Below are positions 1 to 10,600 of a stretch of DNA of 64,000 nt, in pieces. Source of the stretch: Lepidodermella squamata (taxonomy: Eukaryota; Gastrotricha); the NCBI GenBank assembly GCA_047495785.1, contig JBLDXI010000003.1, positions 2,418,001 through 2,482,000 of the forward strand, in the 5' to 3' direction. Made by a program: the position numbers and the translations under genes. The stretch's first letter is position 1; every line of letters begins with the position of its first letter. The notes beneath the pieces were generated by a model. The model worked only from the letters and a program-made list of their open reading frames with translations. It made no database searches and was not told the origin of the DNA.

Positions 1-135
1 TGCGCGTAAAATGCGCCTCAGTGATGTAGGAAATTTAATACCCATGCAGTAAATTATTGAAGTAAAACATTCTAGTCTCTAGTTTTTCTTTTTTGTATCT
101 TTTTTGAGAGCGATTTCTTCGAACGAAAAACGAAT

Positions 136-212
136 TGCAGCGGCTGGAATCGAACCCACGTTTTTCACATGACAGCAGATAATTGATACGAATGCACCAG
201 TTAGCCAACTCG
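136..212 (-). repeat. tRNA-like pol III promoter pair (tRNA pseudogene or SINE head)
   Basis: On the minus strand a box A-like TGGCTAACTGG (positions 207-197) is followed about 50 nt later by a perfect box B GGTTCGATTCC (156-146). A T run follows further downstream. I could not fold it into a cloverleaf: the T arm has a mismatch and neither the acceptor nor the anticodon stem closes. It is therefore more likely a tRNA-derived SINE head or a decayed tRNA than a working tRNA gene. No second copy was seen in the window. Confidence 0.3.
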
Positions 213-586
213 AAATTTTGATTAAAAACGGACTCGCCAACACAACAATTACAAACCAGGTATACGTTGAAGCCAATAATGTCTGTTACGTTGCCGGATT
301 CTGCCTATCACGTCTATCAAAGAAGCTCATCTGCAAGCTATGCATTAAATCACCTATCGGCTCGGAACAATGTTTTTTCTGTTCATTACATTGAGAAAAT
401 ATAATGACGATTGGCGTATCTACTGTTCTGGCGTCTGGCTTGTTTCGGGCTGTCAAATTTGTGGTCAAAACTCAAAAATCTGCAATTGCCAAATGCTTCT
501 GTCCTGCGCTGGGGGTTTCTATTATGGCTTTCCGTTAAATCGGCGAGGAAAATTCAAAGATTCTGGACTTAAAATGGGCGCGCGAA
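213..586. other. no recognisable gene
   Basis: About 370 bp without a feature I can name. Short open frames run through it, and the right part may be a decayed upstream portion of the MULE transposase relic that follows, but I see no conserved motif. Confidence 0.4.
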
Positions 587-1185
587 GTGTGCACTACGAT
601 TCCTGTTGTCTACAGTTTGTTGAAGCGAAAATCGAAAGACGTTTACTGTCGGCTATTCAACAAGCTTCGATCAGTTTGTCTAACGTTGTCTTCTATCACC
701 TGGATGGTCGATTTCAAGAAGGCCGTCATCGAGGCTATCATCATCGTCTTCCCCAACTGCCTCTTATCGGGTTGTGTCTTTCACCTTGCGCAATGTGTTT
801 GAATTGAAACTAGTTTACTCGGACGATGAAGAGGCGCGAGTTCGCATCAAACGTCTAGTCGCGCTGGCATTGCGAGGTGCCTCGCGTTTTCGCCCTTCTC
901 GATGCCGATCTTGCGCCTGTCTCGGCAAAATATCCGAAAATGGCAGAGCTCTACCAATACTTCGAGAAGAATTGGGTCAACGTGTGACGACATGGCCAGC
1001 AAAGTGTCCGTCCAGAATTCGACTTCGAGCTCTGGAACATGGTGAAGCGCGTTGAAAATTCGCTACCTCGCCCCGACAACTATCACGAGGCTTGGCATCA
1101 GCAATTCACGGCCAGCAATGTCAGGAACCACCCGCATCTGTGGCGCCTCATCATGGGTCTTAAAAAAGGGCAGAACCTGATGTAG
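587..1185 (+). pseudogene. MULE-type transposase relic 1 (frameshifted)
   Basis: The translation in shifting frames follows the MULE transposase core. Near 593-650 it reads IPVVYSLLKRKSKDVYCRLF. Near 700-800 comes a damaged DFxKAxxxA segment, then FPN and GCVFHLAQ, which is the conserved D..A...FP...GC.FH..Q pattern. After at least one frameshift near 880, the frame at about 1020-1185 gives ELWN, a region ending EAWHQQF, and HPHLWRLIMGLKKGQ, matching the family C-terminal WN..N..E.WH...HP.LW..I..LK pattern. The catalytic region is broken by frameshifts and stops, so this is a dead copy. Family assignment rests on motif recognition only. Confidence 0.65.
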
Positions 1186-1349
1186 GAGAGGGTAGCCGAC
1201 TTTCGCCTCTGCCTTTGCCGCGAAAGAGGCTCTGATGAAACTTACCCCTACTTATTCTATTCGCTACTTATTACCATTGTGGATTAGCTATTGTGTCGGC
1301 CGGTCAATATTTGGACCCATTGAAAATTGAAAAAATAAAAACAAAATAC

Positions 1350-2385
1350 CTTAATGTCCGAGTCCCAAACTTGTTGATAAACTTCGCAGATTTGAGTTAA
1401 ATCTAGCAATTGATCTCCCTCATTCATTTCTTTCACCGCCTGCACTGCAGCCATAATTTGACCAGGTTTCATCGCTTGGCAGGTTGTCGCGACCAAATTT
1501 CGCCGGTCTTCAACAGCTTTTTCCGCATCAGTGATGAGTTCTTTACGAAAACTTTCAATTTTAAGGCGCAATTTTTCAAGCAATACGTCGCAATGGTAAT
1601 TGATTTGGCGGGTAAGCTGATTTTCGTGCTCAGCAAGCTTCGAATTGACTGCCTCGGTCTGCTCATTAGATGACTTCATCCATGATTCCAAACGCTCCGA
1701 AAACTGTAAAAATTAAATATTGAAACATTTCAAAAATAAACAAAAAATGAAAAACTTACATTTACTGAAACCCAGCTGCATTCGAGTCGAAGGCGTTCAG
1801 CGTGAACAATGGAACAAGGCTCGCAGAATCTTTCATCACAATGAGGGCACTTTAACGCGTTCTCATTATCGAATTCGCAATGAGGACAAGTTTCACCGAC
1901 GTGCATGAATTCTTTGTAGCTGGACGAAAGCAACCCTCGAGAAGCCTCAAATATTTTTTGCATTCCAACATTGACAGGTAACTCTAAACAAATGAAAGGA
2001 ATCATCCATCATTCGAGGTTAATTTATTAAATTTATTAAATTAAATTTAATTAAATTTATTAAAACTCACGATCGAAAAATTCTGGATCAGAATCAGGCG
2101 CTAGGCATGGAGGGCAAAATTCAGGTTTGACGGCATGTTCGTCGCCACTTCCGTAAGCACATTCGTAGCAAATCGAGTGACCACATGCCGGGAAAAGTGC
2201 CATCGGCAGGGAATATTCATCGTAACATCGGTCGTAGGGTGATTTTTTACAACTAGGGCACCTTAGGATCTGATCAAATAAATTCGAAATAAAATTATTT
2301 TGCAAAAAAACCACGTGGAACAAACATCTAGCAACAGTCCATCGCTAACGTATTCTTCACGCCGCTGACGTTTAGCGGCCTGCAT
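1350..2385 (-). pseudogene. 3'-truncated RING/B-box/coiled-coil gene copy (array member 1)
   Basis: Minus-strand exons inferred from GT/AG borders and frame are 2385-2326 (20 codons, starting MQAAKRQRREEY), 2269-2071, 1983-1760 and 1703-1350. They give about 279 residues. The RING finger (roughly residues 22-75) has CPSC, ACGHSICYEC and CPPC ligands. A B-box-like finger follows (CPHC, CPHC, FCEPC, H), then a coiled-coil segment. The ankyrin exons of the full-length family members are missing: beyond 1350 the DNA is unrelated, and readthrough stops at 1284. Zinc ligands are intact, so a short RBCC-like protein is possible. The copy is the sister of the one at 14835-15635 and also shares about 120 bp upstream of the ATG with it. 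Confidence 0.65.
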
Positions 2386-2647
2386 CTTACGATTGGAACA
2401 AAAAATAAAAGGAAGCTCTATGGAAAATTCCGAAACATTTGACAGTTATAAATTTTCTTGTAGATTGTTAAACGAGCCCTCATCACCGATTTATTGAATA
2501 CGATATAAGTCATTCTCACTAAACTGGAAAAGACAAGGCAATCTCCTTCGGGTTGGTTGAACGATCGGCATATATCGATGCTGCTCAAAAGCTGCTTCGA
2601 TTTGAACATCTGCTTGAGGACCTGGAATCTCCTCTCATGTCACAGCT

Positions 2648-3552
2648 GAAATTCGGAAAATATTTTTTTTAACATCAAATTCACTTTTTTCAACATCAAA
2701 TTACTTTTTCTATCATCAAACTCTATTTTCAACAGCAAAATTCAGAAATTGTTATTTGATAAGGAAGAATATACTTTCATGATGACGTTGTGGATTTTAA
2801 GTGCCTATCACCTCTGGGGATGTTAGCGTGGCCCAGACTCGTGCCAGACCAATGAACAAAACTTCTGAGGAAGGAGGGAGCCTCAGGAAGGCGTGCTCAT
2901 GAAAGGAAGCTATTATCAACAGTCAGGGGTCTGCGCTAATCGATTATTGGATTCTTTGGCGATTCAAAGTGGTTGAAAGACATTTTGAATTATAAAGAGA
3001 CCTTGCAAACGGTGACGACATCACCTATTGTTATTGTCGCTACATGCGAAAGTCCGGCTACGAACGATGTCAGTGCCAGGCAAAGTTGCTTCTCGGCGGC
3101 GAGACATGGGTGCTGATGGCATCCGGGGCGAAGCAGCGTCACAAGACGGCGTAAAACGTTCCGGCGGCTTGACCTTGAAGGGCCCTGACTTATTTCTCTC
3201 ATTTGAATCATTGTCTTTGCAAAAATAAGAATCGTAAAATTATTCGGACAAATATTTAAAAATTCAATATTTTTTGGCCAAAAATCAAATATTTGTCCGT
3301 AACTTTGCAAAATTGCAGCTAACTCAATTTTCTATAATTTCTTGAACGGGTTCGACATCAACAAACTACATTGTTCTTCCGAATTTTCTGTTATTTTTCC
3401 GGACCGGTCATCATCAAGGGCTTTAATGAGTGTGGATCGCAAAAATTAGGATATCGAAATTTGCTGTTGAAAAAAGAGTTTGATGATAGAAAAAGTAATT
3501 TGATGTTGAAAAAAGTAAATTTGATGTTAAAAAAAATGTGACCCTGAAATTC
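2648..3552. mobile_element. 0.9-kb inverted-repeat (MITE/foldback) element
   Basis: Two near-identical arms of about 80 bp face each other. 2662-2742 reads TTTAACATCAAATT..., with further CATCAAA-type repeats, and 3459-3537 is its reverse complement with a few mismatches. Weaker similarity extends each arm outwards by about 14 bp. Inside, 3244-3256 (CGGACAAATATTT) and 3287-3299 form a perfect 13-bp hairpin. No transposase-like ORF is present. This is the form of a non-autonomous DNA transposon. I could not define target-site duplications. Confidence 0.6.
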
Positions 3553-4799
3553 ACTCCAGCGGAAAATCAGCTCGCGTTTCAAAGCCATCATGATGGCAAC
3601 CATTGGCTTCTGTCATGGTTGGTGAGTACAAAAGTTCTCATTATTTACAGCCTGCCACGGAATGACCTGAGTGATGGCAGCTATGTACACTGCCGCAGTC
3701 GAGAATGGAAAGTTGGAAATCGAAATTCCTGGCCCCAACTTAACTTTGAAAAACAATGGTTCAGATTGCGGCGTCTTCGCCATCCCAACATGGCCGAAAT
3801 CGTGCTAAATTGTGACCCGGCCGGAGGATGCGTCTGTCTTGCGGAAGTACCTGTTAGACTGTTTTGTCAACCGAAAAATCACGCGCTTTCCTTACACGCG
3901 GGCTTGGAGTTCCCACGCGTCAGACGCGGGCGCCGGAAGGCGAATGGTGAGCTGGCGATACTCGCTGATTGTATGACCTCGACAGCGGAAGATGAGCCAG
4001 ATCAAAAGAAACCGGTTACCTGAACTTTAACCAGACATTTCAAACAATCTCGATCTTCGGATCCAAAGCGATTGAATTCAAACTGGCTAATTTTTCAAGC
4101 TAGAAAAGGATAAATGAAAATTAAATTGAGTCCAAGGTTTTTTAATTTTCTGAATACTGGAAATTTTAATAGGAATTTTAATAGGAAACTGGAAATTTTT
4201 TGGAAATTGGAAACAAAATACCGGGCTACCTGCATAATACTCATCTTGTAAGTAAGCCGGAATCTTTATGATCTTTCGCATGTAAGACGCCATTTTTTAA
4301 TTAACAAGCGCTTATATTTCAAGGTAACTGCTATTGTTGTATCTCCAATTTGAGAAAAGAACAGTAACTGTTCTCTCCACCCTTCTTGCCCAGCTGGATG
4401 ACCTAAAAACCACCTCGATTCTAAACTCAAAGTCGATCAGCGCGTTACGAATGTAGAACAAGCGTATCGTAAAATGTTGAACTTTTTGAAGCAGATCCAA
4501 GAAAAAGTCGACCACGGCGAATATAATTATCCTGGGAAGGATGAATCTTACGTAAGTTTCATCGAAGAACCGACTTTTCTTGTCACATTATGATATTTCT
4601 TCTAATGCATTACTTCCATGATCACTAGCGAGAATATAGAAATTATGGCCGGGTTCCGTAAGCTCATCGGCGAAGCGGGCGAAAAAAACCCATCGTTGGC
4701 TCGCCTTGTCGGCTGGGTCGCCGTGTAAAGCCGGGTGTTCCCTGTAATTACTCTAATTTTCCTGCACATTTTCTATAATTTCCTTGCCAATTGTAATTG
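3553..4799. other. unrecognised intergenic/TE-derived DNA
   Basis: The open frames here (for example plus 3538-4023 and minus 4293-4087) resemble nothing I recognise and have no convincing splice pattern. A palindrome GCCATCATGATGGC lies near 3582. I see no supported gene. Confidence 0.4.
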
Positions 4800-4800
4800 C

Positions 4801-5069
4801 AGACTGCATACTTCGTCGACCATGTCCTCGAGGTGAGGCGAGAAGGCGGCACAAACCGCCTGCCCACGCCTGAGGAGTTAACAAATCAAATTTTAGGTAA
4901 GTAAAAACGATACAATGCCTAATCATCGTCATAATACGGCGTTCAATTGTTTCGCAGAATGTTTTCGGCTTCTAACGGGTATCGAGGAAGGCAACGTTGA
5001 TGCTTCCAATCTGCACGCCAAAATCAAAATATCAACAATTGATGCCCGATTAAAATTTCGAAAATGGTG
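4801..5069 (+). other. two exon-like blocks of an unrecognised gene or transposon
   Basis: After a T-rich stretch ending TTGCAG at 4800, an open frame starts TAYFVDHVLEVRREGG and runs to about 4896 (ending ...TNQIL). A GTAAGT donor follows, then a ...TTTCGCAG acceptor at about 4958, and the frame continues as ECFRLLTGIEEGNVDASN to a stop near 5069. The frame stays open across this inferred 60-bp intron, which supports a real splice pair. I do not recognise the product. It lies just upstream of MULE relic 2 and may belong to the same element. Confidence 0.35.
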
Positions 5070-5214
5070 ATCTTTTCGTAACGAGCGTTACCGGGGAGCG
5101 GTACAATGTTGACAACTCCCAACGGTCTTTTATAAAATTCTACAAAATCAAGATTGATCAAGATCGAATGCAACAACCAGCAGGTCGTTTTCGACCGGAG
5201 AACGTGTTCAAGCG

Positions 5215-5379
5215 ACAGCCAAAATTACAACCGGCCTCACCTGCGATTTCGAACTAGCGTTGCTCAATAACCTTCGAGCTGTTTTTTTCGTCACAATAAT
5301 TTGTTGCTTGTTCCACCTCTGTCAAGCTATCTTAAAACAGGTAGTGAATCTTAAGCTTTGGAACGAATACGTCGAGCCC
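5215..5379 (+). pseudogene. MULE-type transposase relic 2 (interrupted by the LTR retrotransposon)
   Basis: The reading frame contains CDFELALLNNLRAVF, CCLFHLCQAILKQV and LKLWNEYV, the DFE.A..N......GC.FH..Q.....L...Y signature of MULE transposases. The FP and G of the usual pattern are altered. The retrotransposon at 5380 breaks this frame, which stays open on the far side from 12701 to about 12816. The catalytic domain is not complete, so the element was probably already dead. Family call by motif only. Confidence 0.55.
5375..5379. repeat. target-site duplication, left copy (AGCCC)
   Basis: The 5-bp AGCCC directly before the 5' LTR is repeated directly after the 3' LTR at 12696-12700. Five bp is a usual length for Ty3/gypsy integration. 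Confidence 0.9.
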
Positions 5380-5953
5380 TGTGGCGGTGACGCCACCTGG
5401 CGTCGTGACACGCGCCCGTTCGGCACGCGTTCGCTTCTCCCGCCACGGCGCCTACTTCCCTACCTAAGCGCAACTAGCACACTTTCATTCATCAACTTCT
5501 TTACTTCACAACTTGTTATTTTACTATGCTCTACCGGTACCTCGTCCTAGTCCTCTCACCCTGGCATTGGCTTCTGTAACTTATCAAATTCCATCTTTAA
5601 TCCGAATTTCTATCGTTAATTAGAACATATTTTATCTATTTTATATCGGTGCGTTGTATCGATCCGCTTACCTCAACCGTACCTGCCTACTGCGCGATCG
5701 GTAATTTGTTGTTTACTATCTAAGTTCAAGGCCTAAACTTACCTTCCTCTAACAGCTATTCTTGCCGTCACTCTAAATATTGCTCCTCCCGGCTGACCGT
5801 TTCGCCTTAACACGAACCCGGTATGCGACCTCGCCGTATAATATTTTACCTCCTTTCCTGACACATTGTTCTGTATACAGGGCCTTGATTTTACCTGAAT
5901 AAAAGACCTGATTGCCAACAACCAGTTGTGCTCCTATTGGTCTCACTGTTACA
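5380..5953 (+). repeat. 5' LTR
   Basis: 574 bp, beginning TGTGGCGGTGACG and ending GTCTCACTGTTACA. AATAAA near 5899 could serve as the polyadenylation signal that defines the R region. It matches the 3' LTR apart from position 5887. Confidence 0.95.
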
Positions 5954-5954
5954 C

Positions 5955-5972
5955 TGGTGCATCGGCCGGGAA
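5955..5972 (+). promoter_or_regulatory. primer-binding site for tRNA-Gly
   Basis: TGGTGCATCGGCCGGGAA lies one base after the 5' LTR. It is complementary to the 3' end, CCA included, of the common animal tRNA-Gly(GCC), which ends TTCCCGGCCGATGCA plus CCA. The match runs 18 nt. The tRNA sequence is from general knowledge and was not searched. Confidence 0.85.
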
Positions 5973-5980
5973 ACTCCGTC

Positions 5981-7660
5981 ATGCCCGCAAAGACCCGCTA
6001 TGGGAAAGCGCCTCCCTCGCCTGTCGTGTCGCCTCCTCCTTACTCTGCAGCGACAAGAGGCAGTGGACGTGGCCGTGGCCGCGGAGGTCGTGGTGGCGCC
6101 CGTAACAACCGGAAACAGCCTGACTTCTCGTCGCCGACGTCGCCGGCCGACCCTGCCGTGCCCTGGGGATCGCCGTCACCCGTTCGCACCGGCAAGCGGC
6201 AGCCCTCGCCCGCCCCGCGGAATCGGACGCCGCAGAGGCCGCCGCCGCCTTCCGGCGCACCTGTCTCCGACTTCGAGAGGCTACTGGCGTTCGCCGATGT
6301 TGCCACGCTGGAACGGTTTCTCGAGGACGAATTCGCCGTCATCGCCGGCATGCCGTCAGGTCCCAATCGCGCCATCCGGGAAGCGCGTCATCACCGCATT
6401 CTCGAGCTGCACGAACGGCGCGTGGATGAGGAACGCGACCGCGCTCTGCGAGACCGCCTGGTTGCCATCGCCCCGGCTGCAACCGCCTACCGCCTCGATC
6501 CGACGGCCCCAAGCCGCCCGACGGTCCCGCCACCACCGCCGCCGTCAGTCACGTTTTCGTCGGCGCCTGTGAACATCGAACCGGCCGCAATTCAGCCTCG
6601 TCCGGGTCCAACTACGGCACCGCCTCCTGCTGCTACCTCGAACCTCAAGTTGGCTCGGTTGCAGCCCACGTCCGCCAGCCTCACCTCGACGGTCCTCTCG
6701 GCTCCAACCAAGTTGAAGGACCTAGTGGAAAAACAGGGCGCCAAGGAGCCGCTCCTTACCTTCGCCGCCCGCTGCAAGGCCACTCTCGCTACGGTCGAGC
6801 TGCCCGACATTTCGGCCCTCACGAACCTGCTGCATGGCTTGTTCAACGACACGTGCAAGGCCGCGCTCAGCAGCATGCTGGCAGCAGGCATCAGAATCGA
6901 TTCGCTGGACCGGCTTTTCGACGAGTTGGCCCTCCGCGTGCCTAGCACGGCGGTCGACGAAGAGCCCAAGCAGCAAGCTGGCGAAGCCGTTGTAGTTTTC
7001 GGTGACCAGTGCCGACGTCACGTGCGGCACCACTACCCGGGTCTACCTGACGCTGCCTCGGACAAGCTGGCAGCGCGCCTTTTCCTGGCTGGCCTACGCC
7101 CTGGCGAGCTCAAGCGCCATGTTACCCTGCGCGACGAGGAAGCCCGAGCCTTGCGCGGCGAATCGGCCCCGTTAGCTGTGCTTCTTGCCCACGCTTCGAC
7201 CTTCGAACGGGCGGAGCTCCGTGTCGCCCCAGAGGACAAGGCCGCCAAGCAGAAGCCCGCGGCAATCACCATCGCCAGCGTGGCGACCTCCGAGCCCGCG
7301 CCGAAGCCTCCGCCTCCTCGGCAAGACCGACCGCCGCAACAGGCCCGCCGACAACAGTTTCAGCGGCCTCCGCCTCAACGGCCACAGCAACAGCAGCAAC
7401 CGCCGCAACAACCGCCTTTCCAGCAGCGGCAGCAACAGCCGTTCAACCCGCCGCCCTCTCGGCCGAACGATTCGCGCCGACCATTGCGCCGCGATCCATG
7501 GCCGGAGGCTATTGACCAGTTGGCGTTCTACCACCAGCTGGGTGTCTGTTGGAGGTGCGGCGCGGCCGATCACTCCTTCCGCGACCCGGGCTGCCCGCAG
7601 ATGTCGGCGCAGCTCCGAGCCGCCGCCCAGGCGCCCGTTCAGAGCAATCAGTCAAACTGA
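5981..7660 (+). CDS. gag: Gag polyprotein
   Basis: A 559-residue frame starting at the first ATG after the primer-binding site (MPAKTRYGK). The N-terminus is Gly/Arg- and Pro-rich (RGRGRGGRGG around residues 28-40). The middle part, around residues 245-430, resembles a capsid region without clear motifs. A Pro/Gln-rich linker follows. Near the C-terminus there is one zinc knuckle, CWRC..H..C, with spacing C-x2-C-x4-H-x6-C instead of the usual final x4. It would form the virus-like particle in the cytoplasm and bind element RNA. It overlaps pol in the -1 frame. Confidence 0.85.
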   Translation: MPAKTRYGKAPPSPVVSPPPYSAATRGSGRGRGRGGRGGARNNRKQPDFSSPTSPADPAVPWGSPSPVRTGKRQPSPAPRNRTPQRPPPPSGAPVSDFERLLAFADVATLERFLEDEFAVIAGMPSGPNRAIREARHHRILELHERRVDEERDRALRDRLVAIAPAATAYRLDPTAPSRPTVPPPPPPSVTFSSAPVNIEPAAIQPRPGPTTAPPPAATSNLKLARLQPTSASLTSTVLSAPTKLKDLVEKQGAKEPLLTFAARCKATLATVELPDISALTNLLHGLFNDTCKAALSSMLAAGIRIDSLDRLFDELALRVPSTAVDEEPKQQAGEAVVVFGDQCRRHVRHHYPGLPDAASDKLAARLFLAGLRPGELKRHVTLRDEEARALRGESAPLAVLLAHASTFERAELRVAPEDKAAKQKPAAITIASVATSEPAPKPPPPRQDRPPQQARRQQFQRPPPQRPQQQQQPPQQPPFQQRQQQPFNPPPSRPNDSRRPLRRDPWPEAIDQLAFYHQLGVCWRCGAADHSFRDPGCPQMSAQLRAAAQAPVQSNQSN

Positions 7661-10600
7661 CAGGGCAGACGGGCCAGGTGGCCGCCCGTTCTTGCCCTCC
7701 CGACGCCGCCTTAGCCACCCTGTCCGCCGCCGTTGATGCCCTGTGCGACTTCCCCCTTGCTGGAACCCCCGTTACCGGTCTTGTTGACACAGGTGCTAAT
7801 GCCACTATTGTTTCCGCCGCGCTCTGCCGCTTCCTGGCGCTGCCCATCATCCCGTTGCCCACGCCTGTCACTATGAGAACCGCCGATGGTCAGATCGTCG
7901 ACTCGCGCACGGTCCTCGGCACCGCCCAGCTGCCCTTCTCGTCAGCGTTCGGACCTCACCAGGCCTTTGTGTTGGCCAGCCCTAGTCACGACCTCATCGT
8001 CGGCTTGGATTGGTTGCGTCGACACCAAGCTGTGGTCGATCTGCGACAACTCCGCCTCCGTGGCCTCGACTGGCACTTGCCGATCCGCCTCTCGCCGCCG
8101 GCCGGGCCTCGCTGGGCCTCGGTTTCCGTCGATGGCCGGCCATTCTACGACGCCCAGGTCTTGGTCAACGGTCGCATGACTACGGCTCGCGTCAGCACCA
8201 GCTCGCCTACCTCGATCGATTGCATGTCGATGTTGGGTGCAAATTGGGCTCCCTTCGCCCCCGGCTCGCTTCCGCGCCTGCCTTCGTCGGCTGGTCGTGT
8301 GGTCCCGCTTGGCCTCGGCTTCCTTCGCTTGCACACCTCGACCCATGCGACCGACCTGCCCGTCTTGGTCGTGAGTGGCGACGAGCACCGCCTAGTCCTC
8401 GGTGGCTCTCTGCTGTTCGCAAATCGTGCCGAGTTCAACCTCGCCGCTGGCTCGTTCTCGTTCGCCCCGCCGTCCGCGCCCGACGCGCTCCCCGCCGACG
8501 TCGAGGACCTTATCTCGCGCTCGGTGTCTGGCCTCGGTGACGACGATGCCGCCGCCATGCGTGCTTTACTGGTCGAGTTCGCGCCGGTGTTCAGCGACCG
8601 CTCGATGGGTATCCAGCTGAAACAGCCGCTCCTCATCGAGACCACGGCTACGCGTCCGATCAGCGTGCCTCGCCGCTACATGGGGCCTCACAAGAAGGCC
8701 GAGCTTCGCAAGCACTTGCGCTTCCTCCGCGAACGCGGCCTGATCGAGGTCGGCAACTCACCGAACGCTTGCTGCCCCGTCATCGTGCCTAAGCCCTCTG
8801 CGGCCGAACCGAACGGCACCCGCTTCACGGTCGACTTCCGACCCCGGAACAAGTTCCTACCCGACCGGTATCACGTCCCGCCGCTCTGGGAGGATGTGAC
8901 GGAGCGACTTCACGGGGCTAAGTTCTTCTGCCGCCTTGATCTTCGCCAGGCGTTTCACCAGCTGCCGTTAGCGGAGGAGTGCCGCGACCTGACGACGTTC
9001 TACGGCGCCGATGGCGAGAAGTGGCGCTACGCCGTGCTACCCATGGGCCTGTCGGTTAGTCCTGCCCTGTTGCAGTCCGCGATGCAGAACGAGATCCTGG
9101 CTGGTCTTCTGGACCTCTGCATCGAGTACCAGGATGACTGCCTGGTCTACGCCGACAGTGTCCCAGAGCTACTTCGCCGCCTCCGCCTGGTCTTCGAGCG
9201 CTTCCGAGACTTTCGCGTCAGCGTTTCCGCCGCCAAGTGCGAGCTCGCTCGCCCCGAAGTAAAGTTCCTTGGCCGTCGCCTTTCCGCCTCTGGCGTGTCT
9301 CCGGACCCCGATCGCACCCGCGACATCGCGCTCTTTCCTCGCCCTACCTGCCGACGGGATGTTCGCTCGTTCCTGGGCACCTGCAATTTTCTACGCGCAC
9401 ATCTGCCTGACTTCGCGACGCTAGCCGCGCCCTTGTCCGCGCTCACCTCGAACGCCGTGCCGTTTGCCTGGTCGGACGACTGCGACAAGTCGTTCCTCGC
9501 CTTGAAGGCCGCCTTCCAGCAGCCGGGCATCCTGGTCTACCCGGACTTCTCCCGAGCGTTCAAGGTGATGTGTGACGCCTCGGACGTCGGCCTCGGTTGC
9601 CTGCTTATGCAAACTGGTGATGACGGTCTCGACCGGCTGGTTGCTGCGCACAGTCGCCTGCTTTCGCCCGCCGAGCGGAAGTACCCAGCCCTCGAGAAGG
9701 AGTGTCTTGCGATCGTGTTCTCGTGTGAACGTTTCCGCGAATACCTGCTTGGCACCAGGTTCGTCCTCGAAACCGATCACAAGGCGCTCCTGTGGCTTCA
9801 AACCCTCCGTGATCCCAGCAAGCGTGTCTGGCGTTGGTTGGAGATGCTCGGTGACTACCAGTTCGACCTGGTCCACCGTCCGGGTCGCCTCAATCTCGCT
9901 GACGGTCTTTCACGGCCATCCGTTGAGCCGGACGATGTTGGCTATACTTCCGACGACAGCACCCTGCCCGACGTGACCTGCGCCGCCTCGCTGTCGGTGG
10001 CCGACTCGTTCCGCCTCGACCCCGCTGCTCTCCGCGCCGCCCAGTTGGCCGACCCCGATCTCGGCCCCGTACTGCGGCATCTGGACCTCGGCGAGCCTCT
10101 GCCTCGGCCACTCTCGGCCGGTTCGGCCCGGCTGTTACAGCTGCAGGACACGGTCTCGAAGGACGACGCCGGCGTCTTCTACACGTCGGTATCGGACCGC
10201 TTGTTCCCGCGGCTGTGCCTCATCCTGCCCGCCGTCTACGTGCCCGAAGTCATCAGAACTGCCCACGACGCGCCGATGTCTGGTCACCTGGGTCGCCGCA
10301 AGACCCTCGAGCGCATCCGCGATTACTGTTGGTTCCCAGGGTGTTACAGCGCCGTCCGGAAATTCTGCCGCGATTGTGCCACGTGCGCCGCCCGAAAAGC
10401 CACGAATCAGTCCACGACAGTGCCGCTAGTACCGCTTCGCCACGCCGACGAGCCGTTCGCTTTGGTCGCTATGGATGTGGTTGGGCCTATTCAGCCGGCC
10501 AGCAGCCAGGGTCATCGATGGGTGCTAACGTTCTACGACGCCTTCTCCAAGTTGTTGGTCGCCTACCCGCTGAGGTCAACGAAAGCGCCCTCGATCGTCG

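Noticed and set aside
136-212. A functional tRNA gene
   Set aside because: The T stem has a mismatch and no acceptor or anticodon stem can be closed, so I list it only as tRNA-like.
370-807. A 145-codon open frame as a gene
   Set aside because: It crosses the MULE relic in the wrong frame for part of its length and has no motif of its own.
7640-7664. TCAAAC before the gag stop as a -1 slippery site
   Set aside because: Only part of the heptamer fits; the P-site codon could not re-pair after slipping.
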